Part shown: positions 54,118 to 63,607 of the stretch, piece by piece
Layout of the letters: every line of letters starts with the position of its first letter
How positions within the stretch are numbered: the first letter of the stretch is position 1
Origin: Desertivirga xinjiangensis
GTDB lineage: Bacteria > Bacteroidota > Bacteroidia > Sphingobacteriales > Sphingobacteriaceae
Direction of reading: 5' to 3'
NCBI RefSeq assembly: GCF_024436435.1
Contig: NZ_JAFMZP010000001.1
Coordinates: forward strand, 558,001-622,000
Length of the DNA: 64,000 nt
Translations under genes and position numbers: made by a program
The notes under the pieces: model-generated
Told to the model about the DNA's origin: nothing
Seen by the model: the letters and a program-made list of their open reading frames with translations, nothing else
Database searches by the model: none

Positions 54118-54146
54118 AGACGGGAGCGTTTTTGGAGCTCCCGTCT
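54118..54146 (-). terminator. Terminator-like hairpin between the lipoprotein and hydrolase genes
   Basis: AGACGGGAGC (54118-54127) and GCTCCCGTCT (54137-54146) form a perfect 10-bp stem 5 bases past the DUF4998 gene stop. T residues follow only weakly on the minus strand, so it may attenuate or stabilise the upstream SusCD transcript rather than end it fully. Confidence 0.6.
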
Positions 54147-54150
54147 CATT

Positions 54151-55368
54151 TTATTCTTTATTCCATAATGTTATTTCGCTCATATTACTGTAAGCGGATC
54201 CCGTTGTTGTATGTAACACTCTGATGCGAATATACCTTACAGGGGGGAGATTATCTGTTAGATCAAACTTCATCGGTGCTTTACCATCATCCGTTCTCGT
54301 GACCTCTTTCAACAAGGTCCAGCCTTTTGAAATTGCTTCATCTTTCCATCCTGCGTTGTCGGGTCTTAAGGTTGTAGCAGCGTTTGTGATATCTTCAATT
54401 CCCCAAACTTCAAATTTGTCAGGGTTATTACAACAATCTCTTCCTGTTTCCTCTATCCGGGCGAGTTGGCTATACGATCTGCCTAGATCAAACGTAAGAA
54501 CATGCGGGTTGTATGCTCCGTCGCTGTGGAAGATATTAGGAAAGCCTTGCGGACCTGTAGTACCATCCCATAGTTTGCTAATGCTAGTTTCTGAACTGTA
54601 TGTTCCAACGTCATTAGGCAAATTAACTTCCCGGAAGAGTGATTTGTCACACTGAACATATCTGAATATTCTCGGAAAAGTGTCGTAGTCTGAAACCTGG
54701 AAAGTATCAATAGCTCCCTTTGCTGGAATATATGAAGATCGATATAAGATATCTGTTGAAGGCTTATAATCTGTCAATGTTATTGAACTTGACGTCGGTT
54801 TGATTTCTTTTGTAGCCTGTACCCCTGAAAGGGTAGTGTATCTTATCTCTGTCGCGATGTTGATGGTGTCTGGAGTGTCAAAATTGAGAGTTACCGCACT
54901 TGTGTTTTCATCAAGAGCGTATGGAGTACTTGCGTTATAGGGTCTGTTTAATAGAAGTGATTGATAATTTTCACCATAAACCTTCACGTTGTCAATCATT
55001 GTGGGAATAGATCTATTACCGTCAGCATCGCAGGAAAAAATAGTAAAAGAGTACGTGAACTCATTTAGGTTTGGAACAATAGCCTTGATTGTGTCCAGGG
55101 GACTATGAGTTGTAGCATTGACCTTAAGTGAGTCACGGCCATTGTTCCAATAAATAATATAGCCTGATATACTTGGGTCGGGACTAGGATTCCAAGCAAG
55201 ACCAACGCGGTTCTTCCCCGGGAGAACCGTTACTTTGGCCACTATGCCGGGATATACTATCTCCTGATTATCAAAGAATTCTTTGAAATCTGTGTCTTTC
55301 TTTTCACAACTTGTGATAAACATGCCTACCAATAATAGGAGAACTGCATGAAATATATGTTTCTTCAT
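54151..55368 (-). CDS. DUF4998-like surface lipoprotein with discoidin-type C-terminus
   Basis: The 405-residue lipoprotein has a lipobox (LLLLVGMFITSCEK, Cys at about 21). A fibronectin-like region (NRVGLAWNPSPDPSISGYII) and a DUF4998-type part follow, and a C-terminal F5/8-type C (discoidin-like, DUF5000-like) fold ends it (WDGTTGPQGFPNIFHSDGAY, RIRVLHTTTGSAYSNMSEIT). Proteins with this layout are surface glycan-binding partners encoded just downstream of SusCD in such loci. It lies 24 bases after the next upstream lipoprotein gene, and both were probably co-transcribed with SusCD. Confidence 0.8.
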   Translation of the reverse strand: MKKHIFHAVLLLLVGMFITSCEKKDTDFKEFFDNQEIVYPGIVAKVTVLPGKNRVGLAWNPSPDPSISGYIIYWNNGRDSLKVNATTHSPLDTIKAIVPNLNEFTYSFTIFSCDADGNRSIPTMIDNVKVYGENYQSLLLNRPYNASTPYALDENTSAVTLNFDTPDTINIATEIRYTTLSGVQATKEIKPTSSSITLTDYKPSTDILYRSSYIPAKGAIDTFQVSDYDTFPRIFRYVQCDKSLFREVNLPNDVGTYSSETSISKLWDGTTGPQGFPNIFHSDGAYNPHVLTFDLGRSYSQLARIEETGRDCCNNPDKFEVWGIEDITNAATTLRPDNAGWKDEAISKGWTLLKEVTRTDDGKAPMKFDLTDNLPPVRYIRIRVLHTTTGSAYSNMSEITLWNKE

Positions 55369-55392
55369 CTCTAACTCTTTAATTTAAAGGTT

Positions 55393-56634
55393 TTACTGAG
55401 GGTTGCCATAGAAAGTGAGTTCCATAGTGTGTGCGAAATCACCACCACCCCATGTTTGTGCTACAGCAAATCGTACAAATTTGACTGCCGGACTGCTTAT
55501 CGGAACATTAAAATCCACGCCAGCTGCAACATAGGCTTGGTCAGCGGCGTTTGCTGCCCCCGGCGCGAGTCCGGAAGGGGGACTTGGGAATTCGAAGTTC
55601 CCCATATTAACCCAATCGCCAACAACAGTACCTTCTGGTGATGTTCTAGGCAATGGGGTATCTGCGGGTTGATTTTTTGTTGAGCCCCATAAAGTAAAGA
55701 CTTTTGGATTACCATGGCTATAGGAATAGCCACCAGGACGATTAAAGAGTAAAAAGCGACTAAACTTCACCGATTGACCTAATCCAAATGTGGCAATGAT
55801 AGGGAAGCCTTTAGAAGATGATTGTGTATGCCATCCGGCTGAGTAATCGTCAGTTTTATTGTTCCACAGATTTTCAACATTCCAACCCGGATAAAGATCA
55901 GCGTCGGATGGAAGACGGTAGGTAAAAAATAAGTTCTTGTTTATTAGCGATTCAGGCAAGGGGCGAATCGTGACAACTGTTGTGTCAGAGTTGTTTCCGA
56001 ACCTATCAGTGACATATACGCCGAATTTCCTATCTACAGGTGAATATCCTCTTACAGAGTACTTGATGTCATCGATATTAGTATAGTGCTGATCTTCGAT
56101 CTCCAATGTATTAGTTGCAGAGTCTAATGCTAGCAAAATCATTCCTACTGGTTGTCTATTTGGATTTGAAGCAGTAATGTTTATTCCCCCAAAATCCGGT
56201 GTGGCGATCACTGTAGGTTTTATCAGCTTATAATAAGGTGTAAGTGGATGAACCTTTACGGTAACAGGATCGGACATAATATTGGCACGGGTTACCGCAT
56301 AGAGAGTGATCTCATACTCCTGGTTATTAGCAAAACCTTCTACCGTTATACTATCAGAGTAATAGCTGGATTTGGTTTCCCTGCCCGTTTGGTCATTAAT
56401 TTTATACTTTGCTAGTACATAAAGTAAATTTTTGGAGTTTGGAAGATCGTAGGTTATATGAGCTCCTCCATTAAAATTATCTATCTTTACATTGGTGATT
56501 GTACCAGGCTTTGTTTTATCTCCTGTTACTGGATCATTGTATCCATTGTCTTCTTTACAGCCAGTAATGGCAGTAAGAAGGAATATTGCTAAATAGAATA
56601 TTCGTATTGTCGAGTACTGTAAATTCCTTTTCAT
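55393..56634 (-). CDS. DUF4959-DUF5126-DUF5000 surface lipoprotein
   Basis: The 413-residue lipoprotein from ATG 56634 has a lipobox (LAIFLLTAITGCKEDN). A fibronectin-like DUF4959 region follows (GTITNVKIDNFNGGAHITYD), then DUF5126 (FGGINITASNPNRQPVGMIL), then a discoidin-like DUF5000 end (LWNNKTDDYSAGWHTQSSSK, WGGGDFAHTMELTFYGNPQ). Such three-part proteins are regular companions of SusCD in polysaccharide loci and probably bind the glycan at the surface. The frame is open upstream to 56727, inside the SusD gene, but the signal sequence fixes the start. Confidence 0.85.
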   Translation of the reverse strand: MKRNLQYSTIRIFYLAIFLLTAITGCKEDNGYNDPVTGDKTKPGTITNVKIDNFNGGAHITYDLPNSKNLLYVLAKYKINDQTGRETKSSYYSDSITVEGFANNQEYEITLYAVTRANIMSDPVTVKVHPLTPYYKLIKPTVIATPDFGGINITASNPNRQPVGMILLALDSATNTLEIEDQHYTNIDDIKYSVRGYSPVDRKFGVYVTDRFGNNSDTTVVTIRPLPESLINKNLFFTYRLPSDADLYPGWNVENLWNNKTDDYSAGWHTQSSSKGFPIIATFGLGQSVKFSRFLLFNRPGGYSYSHGNPKVFTLWGSTKNQPADTPLPRTSPEGTVVGDWVNMGNFEFPSPPSGLAPGAANAADQAYVAAGVDFNVPISSPAVKFVRFAVAQTWGGGDFAHTMELTFYGNPQ

Positions 56635-56663
56635 AATGTTAATTGCTAGGTTCCTATAAAAGA

Positions 56664-58577
56664 TTACCAATAAGGATTTTGAACCAAGTTTGGATTTGTA
56701 ATAATATCCTCGGTTCGAATTGGCCATAAATAGTCTTTAAGACTAAAAACAGGTGTAAGCTTGACAGTTGGCCTGTAGTAATTAATTGCTTCTTCGTTAT
56801 AGACACTCCAGCCTAATAAAGGATTACTTAGAACTGTTTGTAATTCCTTCCACCTTCGAAGATCCCAACCGGCTTGAGCTTCAAAACATAACTCTATCCG
56901 TCGCTCCTGATGAATAATTTGACGAAGACCTTCTTTTGTATTAGGTTTATTTGGATTCTTTGAATAAGTACTCCAGGCTGGTTTAACTCCTGGTAATCCT
57001 GCACGCGCCCGTACAAGGTCTATATATTCAAAAATATCTTGATTCTGCGGACCTTCAAATTCATTCAGAGCTTCGGCATATAAAAGGTATAGACTGGCAA
57101 GCCTCATTATTGGTAAATGATAGTAAACTGGTTGAAATCCGTCATCGTAAACGGATAAATAGTTAACTAATTTTTTAGGCCAGTATCCTGTATTATTGAA
57201 TCTGATTAAATCGTGAGGTCCCGCATATGAGGAGCTTCCCCTGGCCTGAACGGCATAGGCGTTATTCTGATCATATATGCCATTACCAAACCAAATCCCT
57301 CCATCAAAGGCAACATCAGCATAAAAGCGTGGCTCTCTGCCGAAGTGAGCTTTGACTGTTTCGTATCCTTCTCTAATGAAGTATCTAGATTGTCGATCTC
57401 CTGTTTTCAACGTATAGCGGTTATTATAATCCCAAGTTAGATCTTCATTAATAGGAACTCCCTTATCTGTATAGAATAGTTCTTGCATTTGGATGGGTAC
57501 AGAAAAAGTTCCAGGATTGGAAAATGCATTGTTCACTGATCTTGACGTCAATCTCGGGGTTGCTCTGCCCTCCCACCCAAAGAGAGGTGCATGTGCCCAA
57601 ATTAACTCATCATTTAATTCCCATTTTTCCGTAACCGCCGTTTGGATAGATAATACGGTTTTCAAAGAATCGGAAAGTTGGGAAATGTTTGCTGGTGGTA
57701 TAAATTGATGAAGAGTTAATCCCTGTGCTGCGCATTCATTAATAGCAATCAAACAAGCATCTGCGGCAGCTTTCCATTTTTGAGGGTCATATGTTATCGG
57801 AAAAAGCGCTACTCCGTCTTTATCTTTCAAATCTACATAATCCGCATTTCCATTAAACAATGGACTTGCCGCAGTTGCTAACACTTCAGCTTTAACTGCA
57901 AGCGCTATTAACTTGGTGACACGTCCCAATTCAGTTGATTGATTTTGAATCACTGGCGGTAGATCCGGAGCTGCTTCGTCAAGTAATGATACTATGTATT
58001 GAACAACTTCATTTAGAGGGGCTCTTTTTACGCGAACCTCTTCTGTTGTGCTCGTTATTGGTAGATTTTCATCTACAATAGGGATAGGGCCGTACATTCG
58101 CATTAGGTAGTAATGATAGTATGCCTTAAGGAATTTAACCTCAGCTATCCATCGTTTTTTTTCTGTAGCAGAAAGATCAATTGGTTGATCAATATTTTCA
58201 AGCATGGTATTGCAGGCACGAATCGACCTGAACAAACTATAACTTCCATTAGCTCCGTCCCAAGTATTCAGTCCCGGGTTACTCGCAGTTTGAGTTCCCT
58301 TTAGCATGAAGAAACCTGTCGTATTATCTGAATAAGAAGTTAAATTGTCCGGATAAATAATTTCTCCTGAGGTGGTAAAAGCTGGATTTGCTGTAATGTC
58401 ACTTAGGCGCTGTAAGTATGCATAACAGGTAAATAGATAATTTTCTGCTTCATTTCTGTTTCTAAAGGCATATTCTAATGTGCCTAAATTATCAGGAGTA
58501 ATATCCAGATATTTCTTGCAGGACACGGTAGAGAAGAGAAGAGCAATTATGCTGAGATATTTATAAAATAATTTCAT
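56664..58577 (-). CDS. SusD/RagB-family outer-membrane lipoprotein of the glycan locus
   Basis: The 637-residue protein has a lipobox (IALLFSTVSCKK, Cys at about 20) and SusD features: NEAENYLFTCYAYLQRL, WIAEVKFLKAYYHYYLMRMY, LIALAVKAEVLATAASPLFN, and LRQIIHQERRIELCFEAQAG then WDLRRWKE. It captures the glycan over the SusC pore encoded 21 bases upstream. The length (longer than the 465-residue SusD at 26 kb) is normal for the larger SusD class of plant-glycan loci. Confidence 0.93.
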   Translation of the reverse strand: MKLFYKYLSIIALLFSTVSCKKYLDITPDNLGTLEYAFRNRNEAENYLFTCYAYLQRLSDITANPAFTTSGEIIYPDNLTSYSDNTTGFFMLKGTQTASNPGLNTWDGANGSYSLFRSIRACNTMLENIDQPIDLSATEKKRWIAEVKFLKAYYHYYLMRMYGPIPIVDENLPITSTTEEVRVKRAPLNEVVQYIVSLLDEAAPDLPPVIQNQSTELGRVTKLIALAVKAEVLATAASPLFNGNADYVDLKDKDGVALFPITYDPQKWKAAADACLIAINECAAQGLTLHQFIPPANISQLSDSLKTVLSIQTAVTEKWELNDELIWAHAPLFGWEGRATPRLTSRSVNNAFSNPGTFSVPIQMQELFYTDKGVPINEDLTWDYNNRYTLKTGDRQSRYFIREGYETVKAHFGREPRFYADVAFDGGIWFGNGIYDQNNAYAVQARGSSSYAGPHDLIRFNNTGYWPKKLVNYLSVYDDGFQPVYYHLPIMRLASLYLLYAEALNEFEGPQNQDIFEYIDLVRARAGLPGVKPAWSTYSKNPNKPNTKEGLRQIIHQERRIELCFEAQAGWDLRRWKELQTVLSNPLLGWSVYNEEAINYYRPTVKLTPVFSLKDYLWPIRTEDIITNPNLVQNPYW

Positions 58578-58598
58578 TTTTATTATTTTAGTGAGGTA

Positions 58599-61500
58599 TT
58601 AAAGACTTACGTTTACTCCGAGATTAAATACCTTTTGTATTGGATAAGCAAAACCATTTCCCCCTAGTTCAGGATCCCATAATTTAAACGGACTCCAGGT
58701 TACCAGATTTAATCCGTTAAAATATACTCGGGCTGATCTTAGCTGAATTTTTCTCGATAGCTTCGATGGCAAAGTATAACCAAGTTCCAAGGATTTCAAT
58801 CGCATAAAACTACCATTACGCATCCACCAAGTACTATTTTGGCGATTGTTTTCTATCTCGCCTCCATTAGTTCCAAGTCGTGGATAAAGGGCATATAAGT
58901 TCTGATTGTCGATAGACCAATGGTCATCAGCAAAGGCTTTAAGAAGCTGGGTGTTGCCATAAATATTTGCATCAGGACTTTGTATAAAAGGGCTAACGCG
59001 TCCCGGATTTATAAATAAGGAAACCCGTGCCTGGCCTTGAAAAAAAGCACCAAGATCAAAGTTTTTGAACCTTGAGGAGAGCCCAAATCCATATACAATT
59101 TCTGGAGTTTGAGGAAATCCGATGAAAGTTTGATCGTAACCATCAATAACACCGTCTTCATTTAAGTCACGGTACTTAATATCTCCTCCTTTGGGAGGCG
59201 TTCCTCCTGTAGAAAAAATTTGCTTTGGAGAGTTAATGGCCTCCTTGTCGTCTACGAACAAACGCTCAGCTATATAGCCAAAGTTACGGTCAATAGATTG
59301 TCCCGAACGAAAACGATAGGGTTCTTCCCATTGCGGTTCTTCGTAGTGCACATACTTGTTGCTCGAATACGTGAAATTGGACAATAGCCTTATGGACACC
59401 TTTCTGCCTATAGTTCCGGAATAATCTAGATGTAAGTCAATTCCCTTAGATTTTGCAGTTCCGATGTTAGCGCTAACCGGACTTAAAGATTCCAGACCCA
59501 TGGTTTGCGGGATGGAAGAACGATCCATTAGAATGTTATATCGGAAATTCCTGTACAGCTCTGCTGTTAAGTTGAATCTTCTTAAAAGTGAAAGTTCAAA
59601 GGCTAGATTAGTCTGACGGGAAGTTTCCCATGTGATAGCTCTGTTCTCGTAACTGTTGATGAAAACACCAGTACGTGTATATTCGAGGTTTGTACCAAAA
59701 GATGAGTAATTTCCGCCTCCGTTTAAATTTACATCAGATTGATAGAAGAACCTTTGTGAACCAATTGCATCATTTCCTACTAGCCCATAGCTTGCGCGGA
59801 TTTTAAACCTATCAATTACACTCTTTAGATTATCAAAGAACCGTTCGTTGGATAAGACCCAACCTCCTCCAATTGTGGGAAAAAATCCGAAACGGTGATC
59901 TTCGGAAAACCTCTCAGAACCATTATAGCCGAAGTTCGCTTCTAAGAAGTATTTATTTTTGAAAGAATAAGTTAATCTTCCTGCCACTCCAAGATTACGG
60001 TAAGGGAGCGAATATTGTAGAGTTCTTGAATTTGTCTTCGGATCTCTAGCATTTGAGTAGATAGTTTGCTGAGCAGTTCCTATAATAGTGCCGCTTACAT
60101 TGTGATCTCCAAAAGTTCTATCGTAGGCAGCGGCTGCTTGTCCATAAAGAAATGTATTTAAATTTGGTTCTCCTGGATAATACGACAAATATTCCTGTGC
60201 TACATTCGGTACTCCGGATCCGTCATTAGGCCTTGGGTTTAGCCAGGCAAGAGTATATTGATTAGCAGCTTTATCGTAATTTCCAATGTTGTAATAAAAC
60301 GGTCCATAGGCCATTTGAGAGTCGAAGTAGGAATATCTATTTGTGCTAAAAATACTTCTGAAAGATAAACCCTTGGTAATAAAATCCATTTTTTGATTTA
60401 ATTCCAGTTGGGCCGACATTCTGGATTCGGTAGAATTTTTATGACCTCGAAGTAGAAGTGCATATGGATTGTTTACTTCTATAGAGTTGTTACCTCCAAC
60501 ATTTCCAAACAAAATATGCTTACTGTTTTGATTTGCTTCATCTGCCGGATAATAAGGAGCAAAGAGAACAGGGCTAGTATGCATCGCAACATTATATAAG
60601 TCAGTCGAAAATCCTCCATCTGCTGCAATGGGGCCATTGTAATCGCTAAAAGTACCAGCCAGTCTTACAACTAGTTCGGTTGATTTTGTTAAGTTTATAT
60701 TAACGTTTGAGCGAAGTTGATAGTTACGAAATTTGACGTTAGTATTAGCATTATTCCTCTCATCCTGGTTCAGGATTCCATTGTCTACGTTATAAGAGCC
60801 AGATACATAATATTTTGCTACACCACCACCTCCACTTACGCTTAAGTTTGCTCGTTGCGTCGCTGCTCTTTTTTTAAATAGCAAATCCAACCAGTCAACG
60901 GCAGGATAAACATATTCATTGTATCCTGGACTACGGTTTATAGTAGCTAAAGTGTTGTTAATCTTATTTTGGCTAAAAGGTAGCGGAGTTAGAGGGTTTC
61001 TTGTAACAGTAGCTTCATTAAACAACCTCATAAATGTAATCGGATCTGCAAGTTCGAGCGTCTGAGCTGACTGAGAAAGTGAATTCTCCAACCGAAAACT
61101 TATTGTTGCTTTCCCTTCTTTTCCTTGTTTTGTACTTACAAGGATAACCCCATTAGCTCCCCGTGCTCCGTATAACGCAGTAGCACTGGCGTCCTTCAGT
61201 ACGGAAAAGCTTTCTATGTCATCAACTTGTAGCCTTGCAAGGTCAGATGGAGTTAACTCAACGTTATCAATAAGTATCAACGGATCCCTTTTGTAACCGA
61301 AAGTGGTCACTCCACGAATAAAAAAGCTTGCGTTATCCTGCCCTGGTTGCCCCGAACGCTGATAAGCAATTACTCCTGCAACCTGGCCAGCAAGTGCATT
61401 TGTTAAATTACTTGCAGGAATTTTCAGGTCCCCTGGCCGTACTGATGTAACAGAGCCAACAATGGCCTCTCTACGTTGTTTCGTTCCATAGGCCACCACA

Positions 61501-61868
61501 ACTACGTCCTCGAGCGTTCCGGCATCCTTCATTACGATATTTAACACTCTATTGTTAGGTGAAACTGTGATTGTTTGCTCATTAAAACCTACATAGGATA
61601 TCCTTAATAAAGTTCCCGATTCAACTTCAAGGATGAATTTGCCTGCATCATTTGTTGTGGTTCCCACTCCCTTTTTATTGACAGCAGTGATTGACACTCC
61701 TATTAGTGTTTCTCCTGTGGTGTCACGGACGGTCCCGGTGACAGTAACTTTTTCTTGTGCGTAAAGCTCTCCTTTTATTATCAGGAAGATTAGGACGAAC
61801 AAAAGTTTAAATCCCCGAGTTGGCAACACCAGGCCGATACTTTTTTTAGATTCGCAAAATAACTTCAT
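58599..61868 (-). CDS. SusC/RagA-family TonB-dependent transporter of the glycan locus
   Basis: The 1089-residue protein has a signal segment (LLFVLIFLIIKGELYAQ), a carboxypeptidase-like regulatory domain (about 40-115, VTGTVRDTTGETLIGVSITA), a TonB-box-like stretch DVVVVAYGTKQRREA, the plug (ILIDNVELTPSDLARLQVDD, SFSVLKDASATALYGARGAN) and a beta-barrel. It lacks the STN domain, so unlike the transporter at 22.3 kb it is not wired to a FecR/sigma pair. Control probably falls to AraC at 62397 or GntR at 50876. It is the first gene of the SusCD-lipoprotein transcript. Confidence 0.93.
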   Translation of the reverse strand: MKLFCESKKSIGLVLPTRGFKLLFVLIFLIIKGELYAQEKVTVTGTVRDTTGETLIGVSITAVNKKGVGTTTNDAGKFILEVESGTLLRISYVGFNEQTITVSPNNRVLNIVMKDAGTLEDVVVVAYGTKQRREAIVGSVTSVRPGDLKIPASNLTNALAGQVAGVIAYQRSGQPGQDNASFFIRGVTTFGYKRDPLILIDNVELTPSDLARLQVDDIESFSVLKDASATALYGARGANGVILVSTKQGKEGKATISFRLENSLSQSAQTLELADPITFMRLFNEATVTRNPLTPLPFSQNKINNTLATINRSPGYNEYVYPAVDWLDLLFKKRAATQRANLSVSGGGGVAKYYVSGSYNVDNGILNQDERNNANTNVKFRNYQLRSNVNINLTKSTELVVRLAGTFSDYNGPIAADGGFSTDLYNVAMHTSPVLFAPYYPADEANQNSKHILFGNVGGNNSIEVNNPYALLLRGHKNSTESRMSAQLELNQKMDFITKGLSFRSIFSTNRYSYFDSQMAYGPFYYNIGNYDKAANQYTLAWLNPRPNDGSGVPNVAQEYLSYYPGEPNLNTFLYGQAAAAYDRTFGDHNVSGTIIGTAQQTIYSNARDPKTNSRTLQYSLPYRNLGVAGRLTYSFKNKYFLEANFGYNGSERFSEDHRFGFFPTIGGGWVLSNERFFDNLKSVIDRFKIRASYGLVGNDAIGSQRFFYQSDVNLNGGGNYSSFGTNLEYTRTGVFINSYENRAITWETSRQTNLAFELSLLRRFNLTAELYRNFRYNILMDRSSIPQTMGLESLSPVSANIGTAKSKGIDLHLDYSGTIGRKVSIRLLSNFTYSSNKYVHYEEPQWEEPYRFRSGQSIDRNFGYIAERLFVDDKEAINSPKQIFSTGGTPPKGGDIKYRDLNEDGVIDGYDQTFIGFPQTPEIVYGFGLSSRFKNFDLGAFFQGQARVSLFINPGRVSPFIQSPDANIYGNTQLLKAFADDHWSIDNQNLYALYPRLGTNGGEIENNRQNSTWWMRNGSFMRLKSLELGYTLPSKLSRKIQLRSARVYFNGLNLVTWSPFKLWDPELGGNGFAYPIQKVFNLGVNVSL

Positions 61869-62396
61869 AATAGCTTAATTAAGATAATGTGGATAAGCCT
61901 CACTGCATATCCTTTTAGGTATTAACATTGGACTGAAGACTTTAAATTGTTGTGTTTTGCGTAAATTTTTGATAAAGCAAAATTGATTGACGCTCCAAGG
62001 GGAGACTACCACATAATAGGTACATACTTTGAACTGGTGAGTTAGCATTTTAATTGGTTTATTTAGAAAATTAAAGTTAAGTCTGAATTTTCGTGAGGTA
62101 AATGGACTAAGCCTTAAACATGATGGATTATTCTATGCGGGGGCGTTTTTATACCTGAAATCAGGAATTGAGTAAAATAAACAGCCTTTGATATCCAAAT
62201 CTGGATCATTAGTGCATTTACAATAAGTGGAACGGACTTATTTTTAGTACTCCTTCCCTTTGGATATGCACAACTAAGGTTGTGAATTGATTTATTATAG
62301 ATTGTTCTTTAACTGACGATTACTCGGACAGACACAGCGTTCATCCGATAGAGAGGCTTATTGGCATATAGAATAGCTGCTTCGAAATGTTGGAGG
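61869..62396. other. Long leader and promoter region of the SusCD transcript
   Basis: No coding sequence is seen in 528 bases between the SusC start and the AraC stop, both on the minus strand. It should hold the SusC promoter and a regulator site. I find no exact -7 consensus on the minus strand. Confidence 0.45.
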
Positions 62397-63299
62397 TTAC
62401 ATTCCCTTCTTCGATTTGGCTCTGTAAACTTCAGGTGAGGATCCGATAGTTTTTTTGAAAATTCGTGAAAAATAATATGAATCCTCATACCCCAATCTAA
62501 AGGCGACCTCTTTAATCTTGAGATCCTCGTTGCACAATAATTGGCAGGCCTTCTGCATTTTCAGATGGATGAAATAATCTATTGGAGGAATTCCCGTACT
62601 TTTACGAAACTGGCTTGAGAAATGAGAAGCGGATAAGTTGTGCCACTCGGCCATATTTTCTACGGTAAGTTTCAGCCGTAAGTTAGACCTCATTCTCATT
62701 ATTGTTTCGTTAATTATGTCTTTTGCTTCAGGACCTTCCGATTTGAAGTGCTTATCAGGGAATAAGAAGATCGCAATTAAATGATACAGACAGAAAATTG
62801 CGTTGCACAAGTTATCAGTACTGTATCCCATTTCCAAGCTATTATAAATGTTTTTCCAAATTTCTATAATCTTGTTATTGACCGGTATATCTACAGGCCC
62901 TTGAAGTAATTGAATATTTAGAGATTCATTCATTTTCCTTACATCTGGTCCTGTGAAATGTACCCAGTAGATGCTCCAAGGATCTTCTTTGTCTGCCCAA
63001 TAGCGAAGGTATTCATCGGTTGCTGGAAGATGTATAAATTGATTCGGTGAGACCGTGAATTCTTTTTCCCCCACAATGTAGTGACCTTTTCCCTTGATGC
63101 AATAGATCAAGATATTATCAATACAGCCTCGTTTTCGCTCGCGATAATGGTTTTTTGCATTCGGAAAAAAGCCTATATGGCTAATATATAGATTGAAAAC
63201 ACCGGGACTGCGCCTACTACTTTTTTTCCAGACCATTTCAGGTATGCTTATTAATCTCTCACCCTCAAATCCATCTCTTCTTTTAATGTAACTATTCAT
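62397..63299 (-). CDS. AraC-family regulator of the glycan locus
   Basis: This 300-residue regulator has a cupin-type sensor domain (ILIYCIKGKGHYIVGEKEFT, then IHLPATDEYLRYWAD and WSIYWVHFTGPD). Two helix-turn-helix units form the C-terminus (MAEWHNLSASHFSSQFRKST, IKEVAFRLGYEDSYYFSRIF). The motif set is that of sugar-responding regulators upstream of SusC genes. It reads toward SusC, 528 bases away, and is divergent from the SDR gene at 63608, a layout from which it could control both. Confidence 0.9.
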   Translation of the reverse strand: MNSYIKRRDGFEGERLISIPEMVWKKSSRRSPGVFNLYISHIGFFPNAKNHYRERKRGCIDNILIYCIKGKGHYIVGEKEFTVSPNQFIHLPATDEYLRYWADKEDPWSIYWVHFTGPDVRKMNESLNIQLLQGPVDIPVNNKIIEIWKNIYNSLEMGYSTDNLCNAIFCLYHLIAIFLFPDKHFKSEGPEAKDIINETIMRMRSNLRLKLTVENMAEWHNLSASHFSSQFRKSTGIPPIDYFIHLKMQKACQLLCNEDLKIKEVAFRLGYEDSYYFSRIFKKTIGSSPEVYRAKSKKGM

Positions 63300-63607
63300 A
63301 TTTCTTATGAAATTGGTATTAATGATTGGCGGGCTGCTTTGATTGAGAAGGCAGTCATTCTAAAGATTTTTGAAATCATGCAAATATTATTAAAAATAAT
63401 TGAATGAGCAAAAAAGTCAATAATGGTATTGTCCATTAAAACCAAGGAATAGCCCATTGGATACATATTAGGATAGACATACTTTTGATTCAACGGAAAT
63501 GGGCTGTTTGCAATAATCAGTACAAGGAATTGTACCAAATTAAAAGGGAGAGTTTCTTGATTCGAGTTCTCCGTCAATATATATGGATAATCACAGATTA
63601 ATTGAAG
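63300..63607. other. Divergent intergenic region between AraC and SDR genes
   Basis: About 300 AT-rich bases hold the start regions of both genes. A 90-codon minus-strand frame (63305-63577) has no recognisable motif, ends in the AraC leader and is not called. Confidence 0.45.

Noticed and set aside
54118-54146. CGGGAGC and GCTCCCG segments that match the acceptor stem of the broken tRNA-Arg
   Set aside because: They are the two arms of one terminator hairpin after the DUF4998 gene, with no T arm or anticodon arm; not the missing tRNA half.
63305-63577. A 90-codon minus-strand frame next to the AraC gene
   Set aside because: No signal, motif or regular pattern; it occupies the divergent promoter region where such a gene would not fit.
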